From UBA1141 sp963665155 (GTDB lineage: Bacteria; Chloroflexota; Dehalococcoidia; Lucifugimonadales; UBA3495), in NCBI GenBank assembly GCA_963665155.2, contig CAXXFI010000002.1, positions 310,001 through 374,000 of the forward strand: DNA of 64,000 bases. The letters are read 5' to 3'. Position 1 is the stretch's first letter. Every line of letters begins with the position of its first letter. Below are positions 25,418 through 33,953 of the stretch, one piece after another. The position numbers and the translations under genes were made by a program. The notes below the pieces were generated by a model. It made no database searches. It saw only the letters and a program-made list of their open reading frames with translations, and was not told the DNA's origin.

Positions 25418-25569
25418 CTTGGACTGGCTCAAACTTGACGGGCCCCTTCCAGAGGTAGCCCTGCTATACCCGGCTGGAAGCGCAACTTTGATTCAAATGC
25501 GACGCTATGCTTGAATCCCCTATCCGGGGTTGGGCGACATATACTTTAAACTGCGTAAGGCAATAACTG

Positions 25570-26400
25570 TTGCTTAAGATTGGGTGGTTTTCTACAGGAA
25601 GGGGTGAAGGCTCCAGGGGGCTGCTGAGCTTTGTACAACAGCAGATTCTTGGCGGTCTGATTGACGCACGTATCGAGTTTGTATTCAGCAACCGGGAGCG
25701 AGGTGAAGCCGAAGGGTCGGACCAATATTTTCGGCTGGTGGAAGACTACGGTCTGTCCTTGGTCACACTTTCATCGACCAAATTCCGAAGGGCCAAAACC
25801 GGGCGATTTTCCGACCACCGCGAGGAATACGACCGGCAGGTTATGGACCTTCTTTCGGAATTCAGACCGGACATATGCGTCCTAGCTGGTTATATGCTGA
25901 TTGCCAGCGGCGCAATGTGTCGGGCCTACCATCTTCTTAACCTACACCCAGCGCTCCAAACAGGTCCCATTGGCACCTGGCAGGAAGTAATTTGGGAATT
26001 GATCGAGACCCAGGCATCTCATACTGGGGCCATGGTACATCTGGCCACCGAAGACGTTGATCGAGGGCCGGTGATCTCTTATTGCACCGTGCCAATAACC
26101 GGCAAGGGGTTCGACCCTCTGTGGGCCGAGTCGGAGCAACAGGGCTTGCCCCACCTGAAAGCCCAGCTAGGCGAAGAAATGGCCTTGTTCCAGCAAATTC
26201 GCCAAGCCCAATATCAAAGAGAACCGTATTTATTGCTGGAAACCTTGCGTTCCGTGGCCCAAGGCAAGGTTGTGTTGCGGGACGGTCAATTGATTGACGG
26301 CGATGGGAACTCTTTAGCCGAAACCCATCCAGCAGGGCTGTGCTTGGACGAAGAGATAAAAACAGCAATGGTAGCGGACGGCGTCGAGATTCTGGGCTAA
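25570..26400 (+). CDS. Formyltransferase-like protein (PurN-related)
   Basis: A 276-residue protein with the formyltransferase fold. It starts LKIGWFSTGRGEGSRGLL, continues with ARIEFVFSNRERGEAEGSD and RPDICVLAGYMLIASGAM, and has the active-site region LLNLHPALQTGPIGTW (Asn, His) and THTGA-like SHTGAMVHLATEDVDRGPVI (Asp). The arrangement is that of PurN, but the sequence is divergent and has an additional C-terminal part of about 70 residues (ETLRSVAQGKVVLRDGQL) resembling the post-catalytic domain of Fmt-type proteins. Start TTG. The exact substrate is unknown. Confidence 0.8.
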   Translation: MLKIGWFSTGRGEGSRGLLSFVQQQILGGLIDARIEFVFSNRERGEAEGSDQYFRLVEDYGLSLVTLSSTKFRRAKTGRFSDHREEYDRQVMDLLSEFRPDICVLAGYMLIASGAMCRAYHLLNLHPALQTGPIGTWQEVIWELIETQASHTGAMVHLATEDVDRGPVISYCTVPITGKGFDPLWAESEQQGLPHLKAQLGEEMALFQQIRQAQYQREPYLLLETLRSVAQGKVVLRDGQLIDGDGNSLAETHPAGLCLDEEIKTAMVADGVEILG

Positions 26401-26548
26401 ACGCCGGGATTCCTTGTCACGAGTAGGTCTTGGACTAGACAGCACCTCTGACACCCCAACCACTTTTTCGGTAGACTTGGTGAGCAGCAGGTACTGTGGC
26501 GCCAATCCCCGAATCTCCCAGCAGGTTGGGCACACCAGGCATCCTCAA

Positions 26549-26587
26549 CTAAGAAGCCCTCTTTTTAAATAAAAGAGGGCTTCTTAG
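26549..26587. terminator. Bidirectional intrinsic terminator
   Basis: A perfect 17-bp inverted repeat (CTAAGAAGCCCTCTTTT / AAAAGAGGGCTTCTTAG) with a 5-base loop separates the convergent formyltransferase-like and ferredoxin genes. Confidence 0.85.
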
Positions 26588-26621
26588 GTTACCGTTGAAA
26601 GTTCCAAGCGATGGCTGTTAA

Positions 26622-26846
26622 CTAAGGAAATAGCTGTTCGCCCGATTCTGCGTCAACCACCATGATCGCACTAACAGGGCAAGCCTCTGCTGCTTCCAGT
26701 ACATTTTCCCTGGTGTCACCGTCGGGGTCGATTACCCTGCCTTGACGATCATCATTGAGATCGAAGGACTTTCCTGCGATGTGTGGGCACATGGCGTTGC
26801 CCACACATACGTTTAAGTCGATTGTTACCTGAAGTTTTCCGGCCAT
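26622..26846 (-). CDS. [3Fe-4S] ferredoxin, probable P450 electron donor
   Basis: A 74-residue ferredoxin. Cys14, Cys20 (CVGNAMC) and Cys56 (EACPVSAI) are the three ligands of a [3Fe-4S] cluster, as in the short ferredoxins that serve bacterial cytochromes P450; the fourth Cys of a [4Fe-4S] site is missing. It lies 20 bases downstream of the P450 gene on the same strand, so the two are almost certainly a functional pair. A ferredoxin reductase is not in the window. The ATG follows AGAGAGGTGAA. Confidence 0.9.
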   Translation of the reverse strand: MAGKLQVTIDLNVCVGNAMCPHIAGKSFDLNDDRQGRVIDPDGDTRENVLEAAEACPVSAIMVVDAESGEQLFP

Positions 26847-26866
26847 TTCACCTCTCTAATTCGTTC

Positions 26867-28099
26867 CTAATTCATCGTAACCGGAAGAGCTTTCAGAGAC
26901 CTAAACGTGATACTCGGCTGATAATCGAACTCTTTGGTCTCTAGGTTCAGGCTTTCGTACCTATCAGCCAAGGCCTTGAACGCCTCTTGGCCTTCCAAGC
27001 GAGCCAGGGTAGCGCCTAAGCAGTGATGGATGCCAGAACCAAAGCCCACGTGGGCATTGGGCCACCGGTTAATATTGAAGGTATCCGGGTCTTCAAATTT
27101 CTCTGGATCCCTATTTGCTCCGGTGATAAACCAGCGAATGCGGTCATTTTTGCGGATTAGTTTTCCGCCAAGTTCAACGTCCTCGCCTGCTATCCGTTGG
27201 ATGGACTTCACCGGAGGATCGTAGCGAAGGCACTCTTCCGTGGCTCGGTTGATCAGCGGAGGCACAACATCGCCCTGGTCATTCTTCAACGCCGCCCACT
27301 GATCGGGGTGCTGCATGAACGCCAGCGATCCATTGCAGATCAGGTTAATCGTAGTTTCATGGCCAGCCAACAACAGAAGGATGGCATTGGAAACCACTTG
27401 CTCTCGTGTGTAGATGCCCTTCCTCTCGCCGTCGGCCAACACGGATATGAAATCGTCTTCCGGGTTCTTGATCCGCGCTTCAACTACAGGGGAGAGATAA
27501 TCGATCAACTCGTAGATGCCGTCGTGCAACGGTTGCATCCTGCCGATATCGCCGCGTCCGATGAACAGAAGCTTTTCAGCCAACATGCGAATAAACTTCC
27601 GGTCCTCATAGGGCATGCCCATCATCTGGGCTATGACAAACAAAGGCAACGGTGTGGCGAAATCGCGCATGATGTCCATTTCGCCTTGCTCGTCGGCCTC
27701 GTCCAGCAGGTCCTTAATTACCGACTTCACCATAGGACGCCATTGTTCCATGGATTTGGGGGTGAAGTAGCCATGAAGTACCCGCCGCATATCCATGTGC
27801 ACCGGGCGGTCATGCTGAATAAACCAACTAGCGAAGAATTTCCTTACGTCGTCATAGAGTCCCATGTCAGACTCTTCGACCTCAGGGTATGGTGCCCGAT
27901 AGTCATTTTTGAAAACTGCGGAAGAGAAGATTTCGTTATGGCGGGTACACCACACAACGTCTTCGTAGCGCGTTAGCACCCAAAGGTTATATTTCTCATT
28001 CCAGTGGACTGGGTCCTCTTCTCTCAACTGCCCATAGTAGGCATAAGGATCTTCGATGGCCAATCCGCTAAACATATCATCATTGATTGCCGTAACCAT
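26867..28099 (-). CDS. Cytochrome P450
   Basis: Heme monooxygenase of 410 residues, the usual soluble bacterial length with no membrane anchor. Motifs: I-helix oxygen-activation LLLLAGHETTINLI, ExxR in EECLRYDPPV, and the heme-binding loop HVGFGSGIHHCLGATLAR with the Cys ligand. The pattern (Asp/Glu-rich helices, FASWFIQHDRPVHMDMRRVL, PLPLFVIAQMMGMP) is close to the CYP105/CYP107-like class, and the substrate cannot be deduced. A dedicated [3Fe-4S] ferredoxin gene is next to it. The ATG is preceded by GGAGGT. A TTGACA-type promoter lies about 55 bases upstream. Confidence 0.94.
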   Translation of the reverse strand: MVTAINDDMFSGLAIEDPYAYYGQLREEDPVHWNEKYNLWVLTRYEDVVWCTRHNEIFSSAVFKNDYRAPYPEVEESDMGLYDDVRKFFASWFIQHDRPVHMDMRRVLHGYFTPKSMEQWRPMVKSVIKDLLDEADEQGEMDIMRDFATPLPLFVIAQMMGMPYEDRKFIRMLAEKLLFIGRGDIGRMQPLHDGIYELIDYLSPVVEARIKNPEDDFISVLADGERKGIYTREQVVSNAILLLLAGHETTINLICNGSLAFMQHPDQWAALKNDQGDVVPPLINRATEECLRYDPPVKSIQRIAGEDVELGGKLIRKNDRIRWFITGANRDPEKFEDPDTFNINRWPNAHVGFGSGIHHCLGATLARLEGQEAFKALADRYESLNLETKEFDYQPSITFRSLKALPVTMN

Positions 28100-28130
28100 A
28101 AAACCTCCAGTCCGTTAAGAACTTTGATGG

Positions 28131-28160
28131 AATATATTATACACACTGAGGGGATGTCAA
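28131..28160 (-). promoter_or_regulatory. Probable promoter of the P450-ferredoxin operon
   Basis: On the minus strand TTGACA (28155-28160) is followed after 18 bases by TATATT (28131-28136), in front of the P450 start at 28099. TATAAT and TAATAT readings with shorter spacers overlap. No operator was recognised. Confidence 0.5.
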
Positions 28161-28443
28161 CCAATATACTCTCTTAATGTTTTTGCTTTGGAGTATGAAT
28201 TACTAATCGAATTTTTCCGGCAACTGAAAGGAGACAACTCGTAGACACGTTTATCATTCGAGAATTTGGAGCGCACGTCCAGGGGATGTAGCAGGGTTTT
28301 GCCTGACTGGCTCAGCTTACGTCTGGCAAGGGGGGGATGAACCGAGGTACCGACTATTGCGGGCGGGTAAAATTGGGGTACCTTCGCCGGTTACGAGGGT
28401 AATCGGTAACTCGCCTTCGCGGCAATTACCACAGAGAGTTCAG
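28161..28443. other. Intergenic region between the P450 operon promoter and the clpX 3' end
   Basis: About 280 bases separate these two minus-strand genes. A possible weak hairpin around 28390-28420 is not followed by a T-run. I see no gene or RNA in this stretch. Confidence 0.35.
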
Positions 28444-29733
28444 CTAGGCGGACTTCTTAATCGGCGCCATGGGCAAACTGAACGTCTTCCCGGTGTCGGT
28501 AACCAGCGTAGGATTGGAGTCCCCTCGAATCGCAGAGGCGTCAACTAGGCAGCTGACCACCTCAGGGAATGATGGCAGTTCGTACATGACGTCCATCAGC
28601 GTGTCTTCGATCACATAACGCAAACAACGGGCGCCGGTCTGCTGTTCCAGGGCGCGATCAGCGGCGGCGACAAGAGCGTCTTCCGTGAATTCCAGAGTTA
28701 CACCATCCATATTGAAGAGCTCTTGATACTGCTTGATGATTGCGTTCTTCGGCTCGGTGAGAACCCGGACCAAAGATTCTTTATCCAGAGGTTCCAAAGC
28801 TACGGCCACCGGCAAGCGGCCAACCATTTCGGGAATGAACCCGTATTCCAGCAAGTCTTCCGGAGTCGTGTAACTCAAGTAACTACCTTCAATCTCCGCC
28901 TTCGTCCTTCCTCCGGCTAAGAACCCCAGACGTGAAGAGCCCGAATCCATCCTTTTGGCGACCACTTCGGCCAGGCCGTCGAACGCACCGCCGCAAATGA
29001 AAAGAACATTTTTCGTATCAATTTGCAGGAATTCTTGGTGAGGGTGTTTCCGGCCGCCTTGGGGCGGAACATTGGCGATGCAGCCTTCAATAATCTTGAG
29101 GAGTTCCTGTTGAACCCCTTCTCCGGATACGTCTCTGGTGATAGACCTGTTTACGCCCTCTTTGCGAGCTATCTTGTCTATCTCGTCGATATAGATGATA
29201 CCTCGTTCGGCCCGAGGAACGTCCCAATCGGCGGCTTGGATGAGGCGGAGGAGAATATTTTCCACGTCTTCACCAACATACCCGGACTCCGTCAGGGAAG
29301 TGGCGTCGCAGACAGCAAATGGGACATCCAGGGTGCGGGCCAGAGTCTCAGCGAGTAGTGTCTTGCCGCAGCCCGTGGGGCCAATTAACAAGATATTAGT
29401 TTTCTGAAGCTCTACGTCCGAACGTTTGGAACCGGACCAGATCCTCTTGTAGTGGTTATAGACCGCTACGCTGAGAATCTTTTTGGCCTTTTCTTGGGAG
29501 ATGACATAATTGTCTAGGTGGGAGTAAATCTCTCGAGGGATGAGAGTGCCGCGCTGCTCGGTCACCTGGTCTTGCGGAGGAGTTTCATCATCTACGAGCT
29601 GGCTCAATACTTTGATGCAATCGTAGCAGACTGCCGCTCTTCCTTGCCCGGCGACAACCAAAGTAGACCTTGCCTGAGCCTTTTCGCAGAACGAACACTG
29701 GCCTAGTTTGGGTCCATTTCTGGTGCTGGTCAC
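28444..29733 (-). CDS. clpX: ATP-dependent Clp protease ATP-binding subunit ClpX
   Basis: Hexameric unfoldase that feeds proteins into ClpP. It has 429 residues. The N-terminal zinc finger has Cys13, Cys16, Cys36 and Cys39. The AAA+ core has Walker A LIGPTGCGKTLLAETLA, Walker B IIYIDEIDKIARK, pore-1 loop GYVGEDVENIL, sensor-1 LFICGGAFDGL, and the arginine-containing RLPVAVALEPL. The ClpP-docking loop reads RLGF instead of the classical IGF. It follows clpP directly (72 bases), and tig precedes both: tig-clpP-clpX, the typical order. Start: ATG at 29733 after AGGGGTGATAGGTGACC. Confidence 0.96.
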   Translation of the reverse strand: MTSTRNGPKLGQCSFCEKAQARSTLVVAGQGRAAVCYDCIKVLSQLVDDETPPQDQVTEQRGTLIPREIYSHLDNYVISQEKAKKILSVAVYNHYKRIWSGSKRSDVELQKTNILLIGPTGCGKTLLAETLARTLDVPFAVCDATSLTESGYVGEDVENILLRLIQAADWDVPRAERGIIYIDEIDKIARKEGVNRSITRDVSGEGVQQELLKIIEGCIANVPPQGGRKHPHQEFLQIDTKNVLFICGGAFDGLAEVVAKRMDSGSSRLGFLAGGRTKAEIEGSYLSYTTPEDLLEYGFIPEMVGRLPVAVALEPLDKESLVRVLTEPKNAIIKQYQELFNMDGVTLEFTEDALVAAADRALEQQTGARCLRYVIEDTLMDVMYELPSFPEVVSCLVDASAIRGDSNPTLVTDTGKTFSLPMAPIKKSA

Positions 29734-29805
29734 CTATCACCCCTAAGAATTGGTTTTGTGCAAGCGTGTTTCCAGGTCCGACGCGCTCGTGAGAGCAACT
29801 ACGGG

Positions 29806-30477
29806 TTAAGACCCCTTGGACACGGCCGCCTTAGCTTCTGCTGCCTTAGCCTCCGCTGCCTTGGATCCTAGAATCTCGTCCACCAAGGAATACTCGACTG
29901 CTTGCTCTGCAGACAGGAAGAAGTCTCGGTCAGTGTCCCGTGCAATTTGGTCATAGGTCTGGCCGGTATTTTGAGAGAGCATCGTTCTGATCTTATCTTG
30001 CAGTCGGATAATTTCTCTGGCGGCAATTTCGATATCCGTTGCCTGGCCTTGGGCCCCGCCCAAAGGCTGGTGCATGTGGATCGTGGAATTCGGGAGCGCG
30101 TACCTTTTGCCTTTCTGTCCGCCCGAAAGGAGGATGGTAGCCATGCTTGCCGTCATGCCCAAGCATATGGTGGATACTTCGGGATTGATCAGGTTCATGG
30201 TGTCATATATCGCCAGGCCCGAGCTTATGACTCCACCGGGGCTGTTGATATACAGGTTGATGCCTTTGTCGGGGTCCTCCCGTTCCAGATAAAGCAGTTG
30301 GGCAATAATGGTATTGGCAATCTGGTCGTTGATCGGTGTGCCTAAGAACACGATTCGTTCTTTCAGCAGCAACGAGTAAATGTCAAATGCTCGTTCCCCA
30401 CGGGGACTGGTTTCGATGACCATGGGGATGATGCTCTGAGGGACAATGAGTAGAGAATCGTAAGGATTGCTCTGCAT
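29806..30477 (-). CDS. clpP: ATP-dependent Clp protease proteolytic subunit ClpP
   Basis: Serine protease subunit that forms the degradation chamber with ClpX. It has 223 residues. The catalytic triad is Ser111 (CLGMTASMATILLSGG), His136 (TIHMHQPLGG) and Asp185 (RDFFLSAEQAVEYSLVD). The N-terminal part MVIETSPRGERAFDIYSLLL is typical. After residue 203 there is a low-complexity tail (KAAEAKAAEAKAAVSKGS) from a 15-bp tandem repeat. It lies between tig and clpX in one operon, with 17 bases to tig. Confidence 0.96.
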   Translation of the reverse strand: MQSNPYDSLLIVPQSIIPMVIETSPRGERAFDIYSLLLKERIVFLGTPINDQIANTIIAQLLYLEREDPDKGINLYINSPGGVISSGLAIYDTMNLINPEVSTICLGMTASMATILLSGGQKGKRYALPNSTIHMHQPLGGAQGQATDIEIAAREIIRLQDKIRTMLSQNTGQTYDQIARDTDRDFFLSAEQAVEYSLVDEILGSKAAEAKAAEAKAAVSKGS

Positions 30478-30494
30478 TGGGGACTGCTCCTTAT

Positions 30495-31925
30495 TTAATC
30501 GGCTTCCGGCTCCGGCTCTTCATCGGCCACCGCAGCAACTTCTTCTTCAGATTGGTTTGGTTCAGATGGGTCTGACTCAGTCGAGTCTGACTCAACCTGA
30601 TCTGTTCCACCCGACTCGTCATCATCAGACGATTCGGCGGAACCGCTACGCCCCTCAATGATTTCCACCAGGCGCTGCATTACTTTCCTGCTTAATAATG
30701 AAGACCGGAACGAATCCAGAGCGTTTTCCGAAGATAATGCCTGTCGTATGGCCGCTTGAGATTCGCCGGAATCCGAAATCATGGTATCAATTTCGGCTTG
30801 TAGCTCTTCGGGTTCGATGTCGATCTCTTCATCACGAGCCAGCTTCCGCAAAACCAAGAACGTGTGCAGTCGCTGTTCAGCCTGAGGCTTCAGTTGCTCC
30901 CGCCACTCTTCTTCGGTCTTGCCGATGTAACTCAGGTAAGTATCCATATCCAGCCGTTGGTTGCGCACGGAACGTTCCCGTTCCTCGTAAAGGGAATCGA
31001 CCTCGCGTTCGTAAATCATATCCGATGCTTGGATGGTGGATATTTCCAGTAGTTTTTCCAGACCGTCTTGCTCGGCTTGTCGGTTGGAGGCGTGCTCGGC
31101 ATGGTCGGTTAGCTGTTGGCGCAGGAAGCTGGTCAAAGCTTCCATGCTTTCATAACCATCCCTCACGCCCTTCGCGAACTCGTCGTCTAATTCCGGGAGG
31201 TTCTTCTCTTTAATGGATAGGACTTCTACATCCAGACGGCACTCTTTGCCGGCGTATTGCTCTTGTCCATGATCATCGGGGATTGTCAGGGTGAACTCTT
31301 TCTTCTGGCCTTCCGTCATGCCCTCTAGATAAACGGAAAAACCGTGGATCGGCGATGGGTTTTCCAGTTGGGGAATAAAGTCGATGCCCTCATCACTGAT
31401 GGCATCTTCCCTTTCAATTACACCATGGACGTTCAGAGTGAGTAGATCGCCGAATTTGACGGGGCGGTCTGCTGGCTCCCACGGGGCTGCATCGAACTGC
31501 AACCGCTCAATAAGCCCATCGACCTGTTCATCAGTCACCTCTACCGGTTGCCTTTCCAACTGGATGGAAGTCATATCACCCAGTTCAACCACCGGCTCAA
31601 GAGGCACTATCGCCTTAAAGGAGACCGGCTCCATTTCCAGGATCTCCAACTGTGGTTCCATGAAGGCCTGGAGGTTTTCATCCCGAAGGACTTTGTCTAA
31701 AGTCTCGGGAACCATAAACTCCAAGGCTTCTTGGATCAACGCACCACGGCCCAGTTGGCTTTCGACAATGGACCTAGGGGCTTTGCCGGGACGAAATCCG
31801 GGAATCTTAACCCTTGATACCAACCGACGGTAGGAGCGGGTGATGAAGGGTTCTTCGTCCTCTGGGGTCATTTCTACGCTTAGGGTGACTTCAGTAGGAC
31901 TAGCGGAATCCTTAGTAACGTTCAC
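30495..31925 (-). CDS. tig: Trigger factor
   Basis: Ribosome-associated chaperone that meets nascent chains at the exit tunnel. It has 476 residues from GTG. The N-terminal ribosome-binding domain carries the signature PGFRPGKAPRSIVE (residues about 39-52). The middle PPIase domain (GDLLTLNVHGVIE to CRLDVEVLSIKEKNLPELDDEFAK) has lost most FKBP active-site residues and has an insertion-rich loop. The C-terminal helical arm is followed by an acidic tail (DESGGTDQVESDSTESDPSE). It heads tig-clpP-clpX, a quality-control operon. Confidence 0.94.
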   Translation of the reverse strand: MNVTKDSASPTEVTLSVEMTPEDEEPFITRSYRRLVSRVKIPGFRPGKAPRSIVESQLGRGALIQEALEFMVPETLDKVLRDENLQAFMEPQLEILEMEPVSFKAIVPLEPVVELGDMTSIQLERQPVEVTDEQVDGLIERLQFDAAPWEPADRPVKFGDLLTLNVHGVIEREDAISDEGIDFIPQLENPSPIHGFSVYLEGMTEGQKKEFTLTIPDDHGQEQYAGKECRLDVEVLSIKEKNLPELDDEFAKGVRDGYESMEALTSFLRQQLTDHAEHASNRQAEQDGLEKLLEISTIQASDMIYEREVDSLYEERERSVRNQRLDMDTYLSYIGKTEEEWREQLKPQAEQRLHTFLVLRKLARDEEIDIEPEELQAEIDTMISDSGESQAAIRQALSSENALDSFRSSLLSRKVMQRLVEIIEGRSGSAESSDDDESGGTDQVESDSTESDPSEPNQSEEEVAAVADEEPEPEAD

Positions 31926-32895
31926 CAGTTAACCCTCTACAGGATTAGCCACCCTGAGGTACCCAATTTCGAGCCCCGATTAGGGCCATTTCTTGGGTCT
32001 GGAGAATGGCTTGCAAAGTGGGCCGCCCTATGAAGCAATTTGTCCAGTCAGGCGGTCAATTAGGGCACACACAAGTATAGCATAGTCCATCAGTCGTTTA
32101 CAGATTGACCCTGATTTTGGTGCCTCTTAATTTCCGTCGATCGCCCCCCGGTTGCCCCACGATTGGCGCCGGAGCGGCCCCTGGCCGATGCCGATTCCCG
32201 CCGGAACGCATATCTCCGCGCACAATGTGTTCCGCTGGAGTCGCTCCGGGAAGTTCGGCTGGAGGAGATCTCAATCGAAGAACTTAATCGGAGGCCTTAA
32301 CCCAAAGACGCGTGTTGAAAAGCAGATCAATTTCGTTACTCGCTACGGGCCGAATAATGTTGGTGATTCAACCATTATTGGTCCAAAACATATGAAATTC
32401 CTAAAACTGGTCTTAAAAAAAGGTTGACAATAACTACCAACAATTGGTATTTTCAGGCCCATACCAGTGGAACTAGAAGTGTCGAAGGGCGGAGGCGGAA
32501 GAAAATCCTCAAATTATTGTCAATGCCAGGATCGGCGTCAGGCCCCAGCATCAAGGGCACGGCAGGCCTGCGGGTCTTATTCCCCTAATCACCAAGTTAC
32601 TCGGGGGACCAAGAACCAAGGCCGATTCCCATTGACTTCCTCTGACCGATAACCGAGACGGAATTAACTTTTCGCTATCATCGTATCTATTTTTTGGGTG
32701 TAGAAACGCCCGTTATGTTAATCCATGATCATATAGCCGGTCGCTCCTCTAGAACGAGAGCCGAGAAAATAAGTGTGCCGAATACAGAATTGACAATGGG
32801 TGGTTTCGATTCCTTCTTGGCGAATTCTTACCCGTCGGTACGCCCAAGTGGGTTAATAAGCCAACCGGAACCCGAATATGGGAATTGGGCTTTAA
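31926..32895. other. Long intergenic region between tig and rsmH
   Basis: About 970 bases between the divergent tig and rsmH genes. It should contain the tig operon promoter (not recognised) and the rsmH-ftsAZ promoter. A promoter with an overlapping palindrome is present at 32424-32453. A frame at roughly 32115-32290 reads LESLREVRLEEISIEEL and might be a gene remnant, but it has no start and is too short to assign. mraZ, the usual first gene of the division cluster, is absent. Confidence 0.5.
32424..32453 (+). promoter_or_regulatory. Promoter with overlapping palindromic operator upstream of rsmH
   Basis: TTGACA (32424-32429), 18 bases, TATTTT (32448-32453). The palindrome TACCAA-CAA-TTGGTA (32435-32449) covers the spacer and the first bases of the -10 box, the place where a repressor would block RNA polymerase. 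Transcription would start near 32460, about 435 bases before rsmH. Confidence 0.5.
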
Positions 32896-33879
32896 ATGAG
32901 CAGCGATTCGGTTCATCAGCCCGTGATGCTGGCGGAGACTTTGGATGCCCTGGCGGTTCAGCCCGGCGGAGTCTACTTGGACGCTACCTTGGGCGGGGGC
33001 GGGCACTCTATCGCCATATTGGATGCTTCGGCTCCAGATGGCCGGGTGTTGGGCATAGACCTGGACCCGCGCTCGTTGGATTTGGCCTCCAGAAGGCTCG
33101 AACCGTATGGAGAGCGGTTCAAGCCACTGGGTGGAAGCTATCGGGATATGGTGGCTCTAGCCCGCTCGTTGGGCGTGAGCCAGGTGAATGGCGTGGTAAT
33201 GGACCTGGGGTTTTCTTACCGACAAATTGGGGCAGCGGGCTATGGATTCAGCTTCCAGAACGACGAGCCCTTGGACATGCGCTACGACCCAGCGAACCCG
33301 TTGACGGCCGCCGACGTGGTCAACAATTATTCCGAGCAGGAATTAGCCCGGATAATCTACCAATACGGCGAGGAACCCAGATCCAGGCAGATAGCCAGAA
33401 GAATTGTGGGTTCCCGTCCGGTACAGTCCACGGCGCAATTGGCCCGTTTGATTGCCAGTGCTATGGGACCGCGCCGAGGCCGCAGGATTCACCCGGCCAC
33501 GCGCAGCTTTCAGGCCATTCGCATAGAAGTAAACGACGAATTGGGGAACCTGGACGAGGGTCTGAATGCGGCCGTCCAATTATTGGCGCCCATGGGCCGT
33601 TTGGCCGTAATCAGCTATCACAGCCTGGAAGACAGGGCGGTCAAGATTTTTTTGCAACGCCAGAGCACCCAATGCATATGTCCGCCCGAGGTGCCGGTTT
33701 GCGTTTGTGGACACGAGGCAACATTGAAGTTGGTCCACAGGAGAGTCATAAAACCCTCTTCAAAGGAGATCGAGGAGAACCCACGCAGCCGAAGCGCCAA
33801 GCTGCGGGTGGCTTACCGCCTTCAAGACCAGGAACCGGAGCGATCGGAAAGCCGGATAATTGGGCCGGACTATAACTGA
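32896..33879 (+). CDS. rsmH: 16S rRNA (cytosine(1402)-N(4))-methyltransferase RsmH (MraW)
   Basis: Methylates C1402 of 16S rRNA with S-adenosylmethionine. It has 327 residues. Motifs: VHQPVMLAETLDAL, SAM-binding LDATLGGGGHSIAIL and VLGIDLDPRSLDLA, NGVVMDLGFSYRQ (the family usually has DLGVSS here), FRPATRSFQAIRIEVNDE-like HPATRSFQAIRIEVNDEL, and RLAVISYHSLEDRAVKIFL. Near the end there are two Cys pairs (CICPPEVPVCVCG) as in other members. It is the first recognisable gene of a reduced division cluster: rsmH, ftsA and ftsZ, without ftsL, ftsI, mraY or mur genes. Confidence 0.96.
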   Translation: MSSDSVHQPVMLAETLDALAVQPGGVYLDATLGGGGHSIAILDASAPDGRVLGIDLDPRSLDLASRRLEPYGERFKPLGGSYRDMVALARSLGVSQVNGVVMDLGFSYRQIGAAGYGFSFQNDEPLDMRYDPANPLTAADVVNNYSEQELARIIYQYGEEPRSRQIARRIVGSRPVQSTAQLARLIASAMGPRRGRRIHPATRSFQAIRIEVNDELGNLDEGLNAAVQLLAPMGRLAVISYHSLEDRAVKIFLQRQSTQCICPPEVPVCVCGHEATLKLVHRRVIKPSSKEIEENPRSRSAKLRVAYRLQDQEPERSESRIIGPDYN

Positions 33880-33953
33880 GATTGGGTCACCGAAACTAAG
33901 CAACTGAGACTAAGCAGACGAGTATCCGAGTTGGATGAAAGGATGGTGGAGCC

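Noticed and set aside
32115..32290. Gene remnant reading LESLREVRLEEISIEEL
   Set aside because: Too short, no start, and two other frames are equally open there; not enough to call.
32694..33875. 393-codon plus-strand open frame overlapping rsmH
   Set aside because: It lies almost wholly over rsmH in another frame, is Gly/Arg/Ser-rich and has no family features.
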